The notes under the pieces are model-generated. The model did no database searches, had not been told where the DNA came from, and was given only the letters and a program-made list of their open reading frames with translations. 64,000 bases of DNA from Muribaculaceae bacterium (GTDB taxonomy: Bacteria; Bacteroidota; Bacteroidia; Bacteroidales; Muribaculaceae): the NCBI GenBank assembly GCA_017619355.1, contig JAFZSO010000008.1:1-64000 (forward strand), written 5' to 3'. Made by a program: the position numbers and the translations under genes. Positions 54,890-64,000 of the stretch are shown here, one piece after another. Every line of letters begins with the position of its first letter. Position 1 is the stretch's first letter.

Positions 54890-57217
54890 TCAGAAAGGAT
54901 AGCCAATGGCAAGATGGAAGGCGAGAGCGTCTTTGAACCTGGGGATGTTGAAGTAGCCGCTTTTGCCTGTGTCGTAGGGGAGATGCATGCCGATTCCGAG
55001 GTCGGCGCGTATCACGAGCATACTGATGTCGAGTCTCACGCCAAGTCCAGTGCCCGTTGCAAGCTCCTTGAAGAAGTTCTTGAACTTGAGTTTGCCTCCT
55101 GGTCGATACTCGTCTTCTTTAAGTAACCAGATGTTGCCAGCATCAAAGAAAACGGCTCCATGGAAGATGCTGATGATGGGGAAGCGAAGTTCCCAGTTGG
55201 TCTCGAACTTGAACTCGCCTACCTGGTCGTAGTAGGCCACTAAATTTCGGCTGATGCCCATGTCCACATACTGGAAAGGATTGTAGCTGCCAGGTCCTAC
55301 GGTTCTCACGGTGAAACCTCTGAGCGAGTTGGCACCGCCAATGTAGTATTGTTCTCGATATGGCACTTCCTCACTGTTGCCATAGGCATAGGCTGCTCCA
55401 ATAAACACCCTTGATGCCAGACAAAAATCATTGTTGAAATAATGATTCCAAACGAGTTGAGTCTGTGCTTTTACAAATTGAGAGAAAGTGGTGTTGAACA
55501 TCAGTTTCTCGTCATGCTTGCCCGCAAGAGCCCAGATGCCTGCAAACACATTGCCCGCCTCAATGACAGTGCTTGTCCAGTTAATAGCGTCGTTTCCCCA
55601 CTGGTTATCATAGGTATATGTGTAGCGAATTTCGGGGATGAACATGTCCTGGAAACTCTGTGCAAGGGCAGGGTTGAAAAACATGGTTGAATCAAAGGCT
55701 GTTGTGGTATTCAATAGTTCGCTGTAGGTGAGCTTGAATGGCGTGAAACTGTGCATTGAGTATCTGTTGGTGTGCCACTCCCAGGTGAAGTCGCCACCTG
55801 CTTGAATCATCTTGAAGAAGCCAGGTCGATTCATGAGGTCGCCATGGAGGGAGATGCGAGTCCAGTTTTGGAAACGCCGCGACCTGTCGACGAAACGAGG
55901 CGCCAGCAGTTTGGGGATGGCGAGTTCCACATTCAGCCCGAATTCATAGGAGTTGAGGTCCTTGTCGTTATAGGTTCCACCTTTGCCCGTCTGCCATTCG
56001 TAGGACATGGTGAGGTCGCCAGAGAGCCGTTCACCGCCACCAAACAGATTCTTGTGTGCCAGCGAGAGATTAAGTCCAGGGCCAATGAAACTGCTTGACT
56101 TGGAAACGCCTTGAATCTCAACTTTTGCCTCGATGGGTTTGTCGAGCACGGTGAAGATGTTTAGGTTCATAAGTCCGTCGCCGTTGGGTGTAATGGTGTC
56201 GACGGGTTCCACTTGCATATCGATGCTGCTGAAAATACCGGTTCGTGACAAGAGATATTGAGTGCGGTCCATGTTGCCTACACGGAAGGGCCGGTTTTTG
56301 CGCAGGAACAGATTGTCGTGAATCACGCTGTTGCGCACATGCACTGGTTCGAGCCTGATGATGTCGGCTTTTGAAAGATGTGTGGTGTCGGGGGTTCCGC
56401 CCAAATCAGAGTCATCGACCACTACGGTAACATCGTTCATAAGGTAGCGGGTGCGTGCCGAGTTTGGAATGTTATCACTCTCAACCATCTGCATGTGAAT
56501 GACACCGGGTGTAGTAACGCTGTCGGCAATATATTCCAGGTATTCGGGCATATAGTAATAATAGCCCCTGTTTCGAAGGTCGTTAGTGATGTCGATGCGC
56601 ACCTGGTTAAGTGAGTCGAGGCAATATCGGCTGCCAGTCTTGTAGTATGTGTTGGCCCGCGCGCAGGAGTCGATGATATGCGTAATGGGAGATATGTCTT
56701 CAACATACTTGACATCACCTAACACATAGGGTGGGTTCACATCCACATTATAGGTGATACTGGCTTTCTTGGGATTCTTCTTGTTGTAGTTGAGTTCATA
56801 GTTGGCCGAAGAGCTGAAATAGCCGTTGTTGCGAAGCAATGTATTAATCATGTCGACTCGTGTCTGCGGTCGGACTCGGCTGATGAGCACAGGCCTTGCT
56901 ACAAGATGCTTGTAGAGCCATCCTTTGAATCCTTTAGCATCAGGGTCCCAGTGGTTATAGACCCACAGGCCGATAGGGAATGGAGTGCGATAGTAGGGCG
57001 AGTAAAGTGGATTGTTGGGCTTGACATTGATGACATCAAAAATCTGATCTTTGACATCAGGGTTGATTTTCACGCTGTCTTGAATATAATTGAGTTTCTT
57101 GACGCCCGTATAGAGTACATCGTTTTCTCCCAGGCGGCTTGTAGTGGAACAGGCCGTAGCACCTATCAGCAGCAGCGTGGCAACAAATTTGGCAATATGG
57201 TTGAGATGTGGTTTCAT
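54890..57217 (-). CDS. tamL: TamL, lipoprotein member of the BamA/TamA Omp85 family
   Basis: 775 aa. The signal peptide has lipobox GATACSTT near residue 23; a lipid-anchored N-terminus distinguishes Bacteroidetes TamL from proteobacterial TamA. Residues ~30-410 hold POTRA-type repeats (NNGYFSSSANYELNYNKK, LRNRGYYYYMPEYLEY). The C-terminal ~370 residues form an Omp85 barrel ending in HLAIGYPF with terminal Phe; the YYIGGANSLRGFTVR motif is the family's RGF turn. It works with TamB in moving lipids or inserting outer-membrane proteins. Its ATG shares one base with the tamB stop (TAATG), so the two are translationally coupled. Confidence 0.93.
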   Translation of the reverse strand: MKPHLNHIAKFVATLLLIGATACSTTSRLGENDVLYTGVKKLNYIQDSVKINPDVKDQIFDVINVKPNNPLYSPYYRTPFPIGLWVYNHWDPDAKGFKGWLYKHLVARPVLISRVRPQTRVDMINTLLRNNGYFSSSANYELNYNKKNPKKASITYNVDVNPPYVLGDVKYVEDISPITHIIDSCARANTYYKTGSRYCLDSLNQVRIDITNDLRNRGYYYYMPEYLEYIADSVTTPGVIHMQMVESDNIPNSARTRYLMNDVTVVVDDSDLGGTPDTTHLSKADIIRLEPVHVRNSVIHDNLFLRKNRPFRVGNMDRTQYLLSRTGIFSSIDMQVEPVDTITPNGDGLMNLNIFTVLDKPIEAKVEIQGVSKSSSFIGPGLNLSLAHKNLFGGGERLSGDLTMSYEWQTGKGGTYNDKDLNSYEFGLNVELAIPKLLAPRFVDRSRRFQNWTRISLHGDLMNRPGFFKMIQAGGDFTWEWHTNRYSMHSFTPFKLTYSELLNTTTAFDSTMFFNPALAQSFQDMFIPEIRYTYTYDNQWGNDAINWTSTVIEAGNVFAGIWALAGKHDEKLMFNTTFSQFVKAQTQLVWNHYFNNDFCLASRVFIGAAYAYGNSEEVPYREQYYIGGANSLRGFTVRTVGPGSYNPFQYVDMGISRNLVAYYDQVGEFKFETNWELRFPIISIFHGAVFFDAGNIWLLKEDEYRPGGKLKFKNFFKELATGTGLGVRLDISMLVIRADLGIGMHLPYDTGKSGYFNIPRFKDALAFHLAIGYPF

Positions 57218-60200
57218 TATTGATTGATGGATATTGTTGTATCAAGCGGTGTCTCGATCGTGGAGTCTATGCTGTCCTCTTCGACTTCTTCAACGGTTGG
57301 TAAGACGATGGCCTTTTGAGGCGCTTTGTGGAATAGTTCGCGAAGCGATGAGAGTTTTCGCTTCATGACAAAACCGACGCCCGTCTTGGTAATTTCACCC
57401 TCAAGAATGCTCTCGATACCACGGTGGTGGAACAGGCGCAGATATTTTGAACCTGTATTGTTGAGGTAGTACTCAAACGAGAGGTCGTTAATCAAGTTGT
57501 CGCTCACTCTCTGGTCATTGCTCTCGTTGGTGTTGATAGCACCGCCAATCACCACCTTGAACCGGTCGTTGAACAAGGTCTTGGATAGTCTGTAAGAGTA
57601 ACTGGTTTCAGTGGATGTCTTGCCGTCCTTGCTGATGGCATTATACTCGTTGATGCCAAAGGTGAGATCGAGTCCTAGATTGCTGAGTTTGGATGAAGCC
57701 CATCCGTTGAGTTGTGATTGCAGGAATGAATACAAGGCACCATTGGCAGTGAGATTGATGTTGGGGTTGGAATTCATGCCCGAATAGGTGTTATACAGCA
57801 GCATGTTAATGGCGGCGTTAGAACGCTGTGAGTCACTCATTGTCTGAAGCTCGTTTTGCACCGACATGTCATTTTCAGCACTCATGTCGAATGTGAGGTT
57901 CATGTTGTTGAGCGTGTTGGTGATTCTGGCTGTAACAAGGAAATTGACAACGCGCGAAGAACCATCGTCTTGCGAAACGCTTGCCTTCACCATTTGTGTT
58001 CCTGTAAGATTAAGTTGCGGGTTGAGTACATCGCCCGACCATATAAGGCTGCTGCCACTCTGAATGTCGAAGTTCTTCTGTGCTATTACAGGAGGCGTGT
58101 AGCGCACATTGCCCTCTTCAATGGTATAGGTGCCAGTCATATTGTCTTTTCCGGCAAAGTCTACAGAGTACTTCAGTCGGCCGTTTCCGTTGACGGTAAC
58201 TCGGTCTTTGCCGTCGTTAGTGAGGTATGCTCCAAGTTTTGCGCCATCTTGAATGTCGATGTCGAGCAGGAGGTTCGACGAAGAAGCACTGGTGAGCGTC
58301 TTCAGGTTGCTGAGGGCATTGGTGGTGTCGTTAGGATTAACGAATCTGACCATGTTTTCATCCACAGCATTTGCCGTTGGCATGATGTCCTCCTGAATCA
58401 CATAGGTGAGATTGGAACCAGGCAGAACCGATACATTGGCCCTGATGTTAAGGTCTCCGTCATATCCTTTGACGGTGGCATTGATGTTGGCCAATCCCTT
58501 GCCGAACACTTCAGAGTATCGTCTCTGTTCGCTATCAATGATCAGGATATTGTTACCCTGGAGTTTGAGGTCCATGTTCATGGTGTTGATGTCGAGATTG
58601 CCGTTCAGATTAATGGCCTGGTCGTTCATTCCCCAAATCTTGAAATTTTTGAAGGAGATGAGACCATTGTTGAATGGAATCTTCTGGTCGTCAAGTCGCA
58701 GTGAACTGCCATAGCGAGGCAGTGTGACGTAAGCAGAGTCGCCTTGCACATAACCGTTAATGCGTGGGTTATCGGTTGTTCCTTTCACTTCGAGATTGGC
58801 ATTGGCATAGCCCTTGAGCGAGATGATGCGTCCAGGAATGAAAGGCGATGCCTTCGATAGCGGGAATCGGTTGAGCTGAACATCAAGATTGAGCGGATCG
58901 GGCTTGGTCTCGTCGTTGAGTGAACCATCCACAATGGCCACCTGTTCACCATCGCTCTCAATGGTGGCATACAGTTGCGTGCTGGCAGTCGATGGGTCAA
59001 CCGAAAGTTCGGTGTTCAGCTTCAGGTTACCTTCCCTGCGATGGTTATACACCAGATTATCGACTGAAATCACGCCGTTACCTTCCAGGTTGTGTCCGTC
59101 AAATGCCACCTTCATGTCGGCATTCACGGTACCTTCGATGGCAGGTGTATATGGTGATTCCTTGACCCAATCTTCCAGCTTCATGTTGTTGATGTTGAGC
59201 AGGATGTTCTCGACATAAGGATTGTCGGTGGGCTCGGTGCGTAGTGCGAGAGAACTATTGCCGTTGGTCAGATGCAGGTCGGCATCGAGCATATTGGTGT
59301 TATAGTTGAAGTTCACATAGTTGTCCTTGTTCAGGGTCCAGTCGCGGTATCCGATGATGGGGTTCTCAGGGAAGAGTCTGGTCTTAATGACTTGATCGTC
59401 GAGGGTGGCATTTATTCCCAAACGGTATCCAGTCTCGTTCTGGATGTTCTTCTGCTCAACAAGGAAGTCGACAGTAGAGCCTACAGCACCGCCGTGGATG
59501 TCGACCTGGGCGAAGTCGTCCATCGTGCCGGGACGGTTGCCCATGTGAGCGTCGAAGGTGAGGAAGCGGCCTTTCTGGGTGGCATCGAAGGTGAGGGTGT
59601 CGATAAGCGTAGTGCCGATTGAGAGTCCATGAACATCGGCATCAACGAAGATGGTGCTGTCGTTCTTGGCCCGCAGGGTGATGTCTCGGAAGTCTACATC
59701 ATAGCGCTGTAGATAGCGCGGGATGATACCATTCACGCCCATTTTCATCTCCATGTTGAATTTAGGCAGTTTCGCTTGCAGCTCGTTCACATCAAGGTCG
59801 CGTTCTTCAATCTGTTTCTTGGCTTCCTTGGCCGTATTGTTCAGTGAAGTCATGAAGCCATCGAGACTACCGTTCTGTGATTCAAATCTGAGATGGGTGT
59901 CCTCGTCGTCGATGGTGGCACTCACATTGCCATTATGGGCCGACAGAATTACATGTGCATTTTGCGACAAGATGTCGTCATTACCCATGTTCAGCCTGAG
60001 GTTGTTCATGTTGATGTCGGCATCGCCTTCCTGTGTGCGGGCATTGTAGTCAACTCGCATGTCAATGTCGCCAGTGCCGCCCAGAGGAGTATCTGAGAGA
60101 CCCAGCGCTTTCAGGTCGAGGTTGGCCACATTGCCTTTCACATCAAAGATGTAGTGGTCGTTATGGATGGTGCCGTTGGCATCGAGATTGGCGCGATAAT

Positions 60201-62100
60201 TAGGATTGTCGGAGCGCAGATGCGCATTCACATTGCCTCCGTTCATGTTCACGCGAGCGGTAATGTCGCTGTAGCGCTGCTTGTCATAGACGATGTTCTT
60301 GAGGTCGATATCGGCATTCACATTGGCTTTTCCGCTCATGAAGTCGAAACCATTGCCGCTGGCCTTGACATGACCGGTGAGGTTCTCGGCAGGTACCATA
60401 GGAAGAATGGCCTTGACGGGGAAATTGTTGAAGGTGGCATCGACATCATATTGCTGCTTCTTTCCATTGAAACTGCCGCTGCCCACCAGTTCGCCCGTGG
60501 CCATCTTCATGTTGATATTACCTGCATAGTTGTCGCCGCCAAACTGTACCTTGCCTTTCGCCTGCATGGGCGGCAGGTTCACTTGCTTGGCGGTGGCCTT
60601 GTCGAGTAGGGTGGGTTTGATGAAGTCGAGGTTCTGGAAGTTGGCGTCGAAGGCCACATCTCCACGCAGGTTCTTGGAGTCGAGCACATTGTAGAGGTCG
60701 CCACTCACCTTGGCATGGGCATATTTCGGCACATTAGCATCAAATTCTTTGATTTTCACATGACGAGGATTACCATTGAGGTCAGCTTTGAGCGTGATGG
60801 GATTGTATTGCGGCACGCCCTTGAAGGTCTCACGCATCTCGGGAACGAGGGTGGTGAGGTCCTGGATGGCGAGTTTTGAATCGGTCTTCACATTGAAGTT
60901 GCCGTTGTGACCGTCGGCAAGCACGGAGTTGTCGATGTGTGCATCCAGGTTCAGGTCGCTGTGCATCGTTTTCATCCTCAATCCGGTCACATCCATCTTC
61001 TCGTCGTTCATGGCAAACTTGCCCTTGGTTTCCTTGATTTGGAAGCCGCTTCGCTCCTTGGCCTGCAGTGTGTCGATATCAAATGAGATACTGGGGCCAT
61101 AGTTATTGAAGTTGGAAATGGCAATGTTCACATCGCTCACATCCAGATAGTCGGAGTCGAGTCCTCCTTTTTTAGGGGTTCGTTTGGCTTTATTGTTGGG
61201 ATTGAGTCGTGCCACAAAGTCGCGCAGCCCATAGGTGGCATGTGAGTTGGTGAGCTTGATGGTATCGGCCTGGATGCTCCAGGTGGCGGTGTCGCCAGGC
61301 AAGGTGTCGGGTGGCACGGGATATTGTTCAAGATACTTTTTGGCGTCGCGCTCGTTCATCGAGTAGTACTGGCAATCGGCACTATCCACACTCAGGGAGC
61401 GGGCAGTGATGGTGTGATTCGCCATATCTACGAGTCCGTTGTTGAGTTTTGCCGAACCTACATGGCATTTCATTTCGTCGATGTTGGGCTTCATCTGCAT
61501 CGAGTAGTCGATGTCATTGAGCGAGAGTTGCAATGCGTTGATGCGCCACGGCGTTGACTCGGTGGTATCTGGCTCCTGAATCTTCTTGTGGGGGTAGGAG
61601 ATGAGTTCCACCTTGCCGCCGGTGAGTTCGCCGTTGAGCAGATTCACCTCGTGATGCTTGAGGTCGATGTCGGCGCCTTGCAACTTGCAGTGGCGCACAT
61701 CGGCAGTGAATACGCTTGACGAGTCCTTGCTCACCGTGTGGAAGTATCCGTTGGTAAGCTGTGTGTCGCCAATTTTCACATTCAAGTCGAGCAGGGGCAT
61801 GAACTCAATGCCGGCAGTGAGATTCTCGGCACGCAGCATGGTGTCCTTGTTCTGGTCGAGGATGAGCACGCCATCCACGCTCACATCGAGCGGGAACTTG
61901 ATGAGGATGCGGTCAATGCTGATGTCAAGACCGGTCTTTTTGGAAGCATACTCGCAGGCATAGTCTTTCACTACATTCTGAACCCAGGGGATATAGAGGG
62001 TGAAAGGCAGCAGGATGAGCAGCAGCAACAGCACGCCCAGCGTCTTGAGGGTGCGGCGCAGAATCTTGTTTTTGATCCAGTGTTTTTTCTCTGTGCTCAT
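57217..62100 (-). CDS. tamB: TamB (DUF490) inner-to-outer-membrane bridge protein
   Basis: 1627 aa. One N-terminal transmembrane anchor (~15-38, TLGVLLLLLILLPFTLYIPWV) is followed by a very long repetitive beta-rich periplasmic region with AsmA-like phrases (NGNLDINTMNMDLKLQGNNI). The C-terminal DUF490 domain (~1280-1600) has QKNFDIQSGSSLIWSGDVLNPQLNLTGT and SNAAINMLLYNTYSG. Such proteins form a hydrophobic groove that spans the periplasm for phospholipid transport. It is first gene of the unit with tamL and the ABC pair. A minus-strand TAGTTTTG (62142-62135) ahead of the start is a possible -7 box. Confidence 0.95.
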   Translation of the reverse strand: MSTEKKHWIKNKILRRTLKTLGVLLLLLILLPFTLYIPWVQNVVKDYACEYASKKTGLDISIDRILIKFPLDVSVDGVLILDQNKDTMLRAENLTAGIEFMPLLDLNVKIGDTQLTNGYFHTVSKDSSSVFTADVRHCKLQGADIDLKHHEVNLLNGELTGGKVELISYPHKKIQEPDTTESTPWRINALQLSLNDIDYSMQMKPNIDEMKCHVGSAKLNNGLVDMANHTITARSLSVDSADCQYYSMNERDAKKYLEQYPVPPDTLPGDTATWSIQADTIKLTNSHATYGLRDFVARLNPNNKAKRTPKKGGLDSDYLDVSDVNIAISNFNNYGPSISFDIDTLQAKERSGFQIKETKGKFAMNDEKMDVTGLRMKTMHSDLNLDAHIDNSVLADGHNGNFNVKTDSKLAIQDLTTLVPEMRETFKGVPQYNPITLKADLNGNPRHVKIKEFDANVPKYAHAKVSGDLYNVLDSKNLRGDVAFDANFQNLDFIKPTLLDKATAKQVNLPPMQAKGKVQFGGDNYAGNINMKMATGELVGSGSFNGKKQQYDVDATFNNFPVKAILPMVPAENLTGHVKASGNGFDFMSGKANVNADIDLKNIVYDKQRYSDITARVNMNGGNVNAHLRSDNPNYRANLDANGTIHNDHYIFDVKGNVANLDLKALGLSDTPLGGTGDIDMRVDYNARTQEGDADINMNNLRLNMGNDDILSQNAHVILSAHNGNVSATIDDEDTHLRFESQNGSLDGFMTSLNNTAKEAKKQIEERDLDVNELQAKLPKFNMEMKMGVNGIIPRYLQRYDVDFRDITLRAKNDSTIFVDADVHGLSIGTTLIDTLTFDATQKGRFLTFDAHMGNRPGTMDDFAQVDIHGGAVGSTVDFLVEQKNIQNETGYRLGINATLDDQVIKTRLFPENPIIGYRDWTLNKDNYVNFNYNTNMLDADLHLTNGNSSLALRTEPTDNPYVENILLNINNMKLEDWVKESPYTPAIEGTVNADMKVAFDGHNLEGNGVISVDNLVYNHRREGNLKLNTELSVDPSTASTQLYATIESDGEQVAIVDGSLNDETKPDPLNLDVQLNRFPLSKASPFIPGRIISLKGYANANLEVKGTTDNPRINGYVQGDSAYVTLPRYGSSLRLDDQKIPFNNGLISFKNFKIWGMNDQAINLNGNLDINTMNMDLKLQGNNILIIDSEQRRYSEVFGKGLANINATVKGYDGDLNIRANVSVLPGSNLTYVIQEDIMPTANAVDENMVRFVNPNDTTNALSNLKTLTSASSSNLLLDIDIQDGAKLGAYLTNDGKDRVTVNGNGRLKYSVDFAGKDNMTGTYTIEEGNVRYTPPVIAQKNFDIQSGSSLIWSGDVLNPQLNLTGTQMVKASVSQDDGSSRVVNFLVTARITNTLNNMNLTFDMSAENDMSVQNELQTMSDSQRSNAAINMLLYNTYSGMNSNPNINLTANGALYSFLQSQLNGWASSKLSNLGLDLTFGINEYNAISKDGKTSTETSYSYRLSKTLFNDRFKVVIGGAINTNESNDQRVSDNLINDLSFEYYLNNTGSKYLRLFHHRGIESILEGEITKTGVGFVMKRKLSSLRELFHKAPQKAIVLPTVEEVEEDSIDSTIETPLDTTISINQ

Positions 62101-62324
62101 CGGTCTTTTTGGTATGCCATATTAATTTAAACTACAAAACTAATAATAAATTTTAGAATATTACTATTATTGGTCAAAAAATCAATAAAACCATATTTAA
62201 ATTGTCCGAAATTGCAACGGTTTGCTTCAAAAAAGTGTTCATCAGTCATTAATTATTGGTGGGTAGTGGTGATACCGGAAAATTCTCTGTATATTTGCAG
62301 AGAAAATTCAACTGATGGTTCGAT
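62101..62324. other. Divergent control region between tamB and the DUF5715-like gene
   Basis: 224 bp, AT-rich. It has a minus-strand -7 candidate TAGTTTTG (62142-62135) and a plus-strand TATATTTG (62290-62297). No gene and no other structure seen. Confidence 0.5.
62290..62297 (+). promoter_or_regulatory. -7 box of the DUF5715-like gene
   Basis: TATATTTG, 27 bp ahead of the ATG at 62325. No TTTG partner at the expected distance. Confidence 0.55.
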
Positions 62325-63011
62325 ATGGCAAAGAGAAAAAGAAAGAATAGCGCACTGAAAGGCCGCCTTCTTGTAGTGCTGATGGGCGTGTGCTCGGTGG
62401 CGGTGTTGGCGCTGGTGTTGCACCTGTGCTATCATGCTAAGAGCAACAAAGACCAGTGGATTAAGGGCAAGGAAAAGGAGTTTTACCTGAACGACTATAA
62501 CGATGCCCACCTGCGTGCAGCTAAAAAGCATGGCATAGAACCGATTAGAAGTCGTGAGGAAGTGAATTCGGGAGCTATAAACGGTCTGGAGAAGATAAGC
62601 GATTGCGACTTGTATGCTGTGGATGAACTGACGCACTCGGTGCCATATTTAACACACAATGCCAAGCTGCTGCTGGAGCGCATTGGACAGGATTTTCAGG
62701 ATTCTCTTGCCGCTCGAGGCGCCAGAAAGTATAAGGTGATAGTCACATCCTGTTTGCGCACGCTGGATGATGTGGAGAGTTTGACAAAGGTGAACCAGAA
62801 TGCTTCGCCCCAGTCAGCTCATTGCTATGCTACGACATTTGACTTGGCTCATGCACGCTATATCGATTTGCCGTCGGATGGCAAGCCCATCAGTTATGCC
62901 GAGATGAAGAAGGTGCTGGGCAATGTGCTCAAGGAGTTGCGCAAACGCCGCTGGTGCTATGCGCTCATCGAGGAGCGGCAAAGCTGCTACCACATCACTT
63001 CACGCAGATAG
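62325..63011 (+). CDS. DUF5715-like, M15/M74-type putative peptidoglycan peptidase
   Basis: 228 aa. The N-terminus is basic, with one transmembrane anchor (~14-33). The periplasmic part has the arrangement of D-Ala-D-Ala peptidases: VIVTSCLRTLDDVESLT, then SPQSAHCYATTFDLAHARY (His and Asp as metal ligands), and later SCYHITSR (second His). That His-Asp-His set is typical of zinc M15 or YcbK-like enzymes, so peptidoglycan cleavage is a fair inference. The family name DUF5715 is from memory. It converges on tatC, with a stop adjacent (63011 and 63012). Confidence 0.75.
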   Translation: MAKRKRKNSALKGRLLVVLMGVCSVAVLALVLHLCYHAKSNKDQWIKGKEKEFYLNDYNDAHLRAAKKHGIEPIRSREEVNSGAINGLEKISDCDLYAVDELTHSVPYLTHNAKLLLERIGQDFQDSLAARGARKYKVIVTSCLRTLDDVESLTKVNQNASPQSAHCYATTFDLAHARYIDLPSDGKPISYAEMKKVLGNVLKELRKRRWCYALIEERQSCYHITSRR

Positions 63012-63827
63012 TTATTCTTCCTCTGAAATGGTGGGTTTCACGAGCAGCGCGCTGAGCTCATAGAGCAGGTAGAGCGGCAGGAACACGATGGTGAGTGTGA
63101 ATGGGTCGCCCGTGGGGGTGATGATGGCTGCCAGAATGAGCAATGTGACAATGGCGTGCTTCCTGTATTTCCTGAAGAATTCCCGATGGATTACTCCCAG
63201 TTTGCCAAGTAGCCACGAGAGCAATGGCAACTCGAAGATGATGCCCAAGATGAAGATGAGCATCAGGAAGGTATCCATGTAGCTGTCGAGCGAAATCTGG
63301 TTGGGAATGAGTTCGCTCACATGGTAGTCGGCAAGGAACCGCAGGGTGATGGGAAACACCACAAAATAGCCCACTGCCACCCCAAGGAAAAACATAAAGT
63401 TTCCCATGAAGAAGGCCTTCTTAACTCCCTTTTTCTCATTTGGATAGAGTGCTGGACTCACAAAGGTCCATAGCAGGTAAATGATGATGGGGAAGGCAAA
63501 CACCAGAGCGAGCCAAAACGAGGTGCTCATGTGGATGAAGAATTGCGAGGCGAGCTGGATGTTGATAAGTTTCACCTCGAAGCCCGAAGAGGAGAAATCG
63601 GGCACAAACGAGATGCCTGCCGTGATTTTCTCAAAAAGCCTATAGAGAACAAAGTCGCCGTGGCAGGGGGCAAGAATCACGCCGTCGAAAATGGATGGCA
63701 TGAAGATGAAAAAGGCGATGGCAAAGACAAATATAACGATAGCCGCCTTGAATAGCACCGAACGCAATGCGTCGAGATGTTCCCAAAGCGACATTTCTTG
63801 CAGCTTGTTGTCGTTGTCTTCTGCCAT
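63012..63827 (-). CDS. tatC: Sec-independent protein translocase TatC
   Basis: 271 aa with six transmembrane helices. It has N-terminal EMSLWEHLDALRSVLFKA (the conserved signal-recognition region; the Glu of HLxELR reads Ala here) and the WTFVSPALYPNEKKG loop with the second recognition Glu. TatC binds twin-arginine signal peptides and, with TatA, exports folded proteins. It lies 80 bp downstream of the tatA end, same strand, as expected for a tatAC unit. Confidence 0.95.
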   Translation of the reverse strand: MAEDNDNKLQEMSLWEHLDALRSVLFKAAIVIFVFAIAFFIFMPSIFDGVILAPCHGDFVLYRLFEKITAGISFVPDFSSSGFEVKLINIQLASQFFIHMSTSFWLALVFAFPIIIYLLWTFVSPALYPNEKKGVKKAFFMGNFMFFLGVAVGYFVVFPITLRFLADYHVSELIPNQISLDSYMDTFLMLIFILGIIFELPLLSWLLGKLGVIHREFFRKYRKHAIVTLLILAAIITPTGDPFTLTIVFLPLYLLYELSALLVKPTISEEE

Positions 63828-63907
63828 GCTTCAGAGAAAAAGCGTGATGCCAATGGCTGGCCTATGCAGCACAGTGGCATGAATCAATCAAGAGGAAACA
63901 GGGGTGT

Positions 63908-64000
63908 TTACTCCTTTTTATCAGGATTTGATGCGCTGTTTTCAGGCTTCTCGTCGACCGATTTCTTGATCTCGTCTTCCACCTCGTTCATTCCCTGCTT
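63908..64000 (-). CDS. tatA: TatA/E-family translocase subunit, 3' end (partial)
   Basis: Only the last 30 codons are visible, cut by the window edge: KQGMNEVEDEIKKSVDEKP... to NPDKKE and a TAA stop at 63910-63908. The amphipathic helix end (like FKKGVNDIEDE in relatives) and charged tail, plus position directly upstream of tatC, identify it. The transmembrane helix lies outside the window. Confidence 0.75.
   Translation of the reverse strand, partial: KQGMNEVEDEIKKSVDEKPENSASNPDKKE

Noticed and set aside
63012..63827. Loss of the conserved Glu in the TatC N-terminal HLxELR motif
   Set aside because: Reads HLDALR, but I recall other Bacteroidales TatC proteins also varying at this place. 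Without an alignment I do not count it as unusual.

Overview
The window is a chromosomal segment from a gut-type Bacteroidales bacterium, most likely Muribaculaceae or Prevotellaceae. The evidence is a SusC/SusD pair, promoters of the Bacteroidetes form TTTG-N18..21-TAnnTTTG, signatures of secreted proteins with C-terminal type IX secretion (T9SS) tails, DUF3244 and TPR regulators, a tricorn-like peptidase, TamB/TamL, and a flavodiiron oxygen reductase. I saw no rRNA, CRISPR array, prophage or insertion sequence. One tRNA gene, tRNA-Arg(CCG), is present.

Region by region: 1-5.4 kb holds four co-oriented secreted protein genes. The first is cut by the window edge. At least three end in a type I dockerin, and two carry cohesin-like folds. 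Their 3' ends (dockerin, 3'UTR and terminator) are near-copies of one cassette. 5.4-6.35 kb is gene-free and repeat-rich. 6.35-9.4 kb has a flavodiiron protein, a barrel-like protein and a thioredoxin-fold lipoprotein without the CxxC. 9.4-16.7 kb holds two divergent glycosyltransferases, asd, a divergent ArgB-like kinase, prfB with its programmed frameshift, and an acyl-CoA synthetase. 16.9-20.3 kb is a large T9SS-type secreted protein. It is followed by ung, tRNA-Arg, a minimal SusCD pair (21.5-26.2 kb) and a small lipoprotein that is a free-standing SusC plug domain. 27.3-33.2 kb holds a tricorn-like protease with a glycosidase-like lipoprotein.

33.3-39.7 kb is the most accessory-looking stretch. 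It contains a possible structured RNA, a membrane TPR regulator with an abrupt base-composition change inside the gene, a DUF3244 protein, a large legumain/gingipain-fold protein that appears to have lost its catalytic His and Cys, and another T9SS-tailed protein. A second gene-free zone (39.7-40.8 kb) shares repeat families with the one at 5.4-6.35 kb.

40.8-64 kb is mostly housekeeping: parE-coaD-S41 protease, a CHASE2 membrane protein with a small secreted partner, typA, nfnAB, a heterodimeric ABC exporter, tamL-tamB, a DUF5715-like protein, and tatC with the 3' end of tatA. The Tat, TamB/TamL and ABC genes serve the envelope; the nfnAB and flavodiiron genes serve anaerobic redox balance and oxygen defence. 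The best candidates for undescribed biology are the dockerin/cohesin cassette locus, the pseudo-legumain locus with its putative RNA, the stand-alone plug lipoprotein, and the phased ~21-23 bp intergenic repeat.
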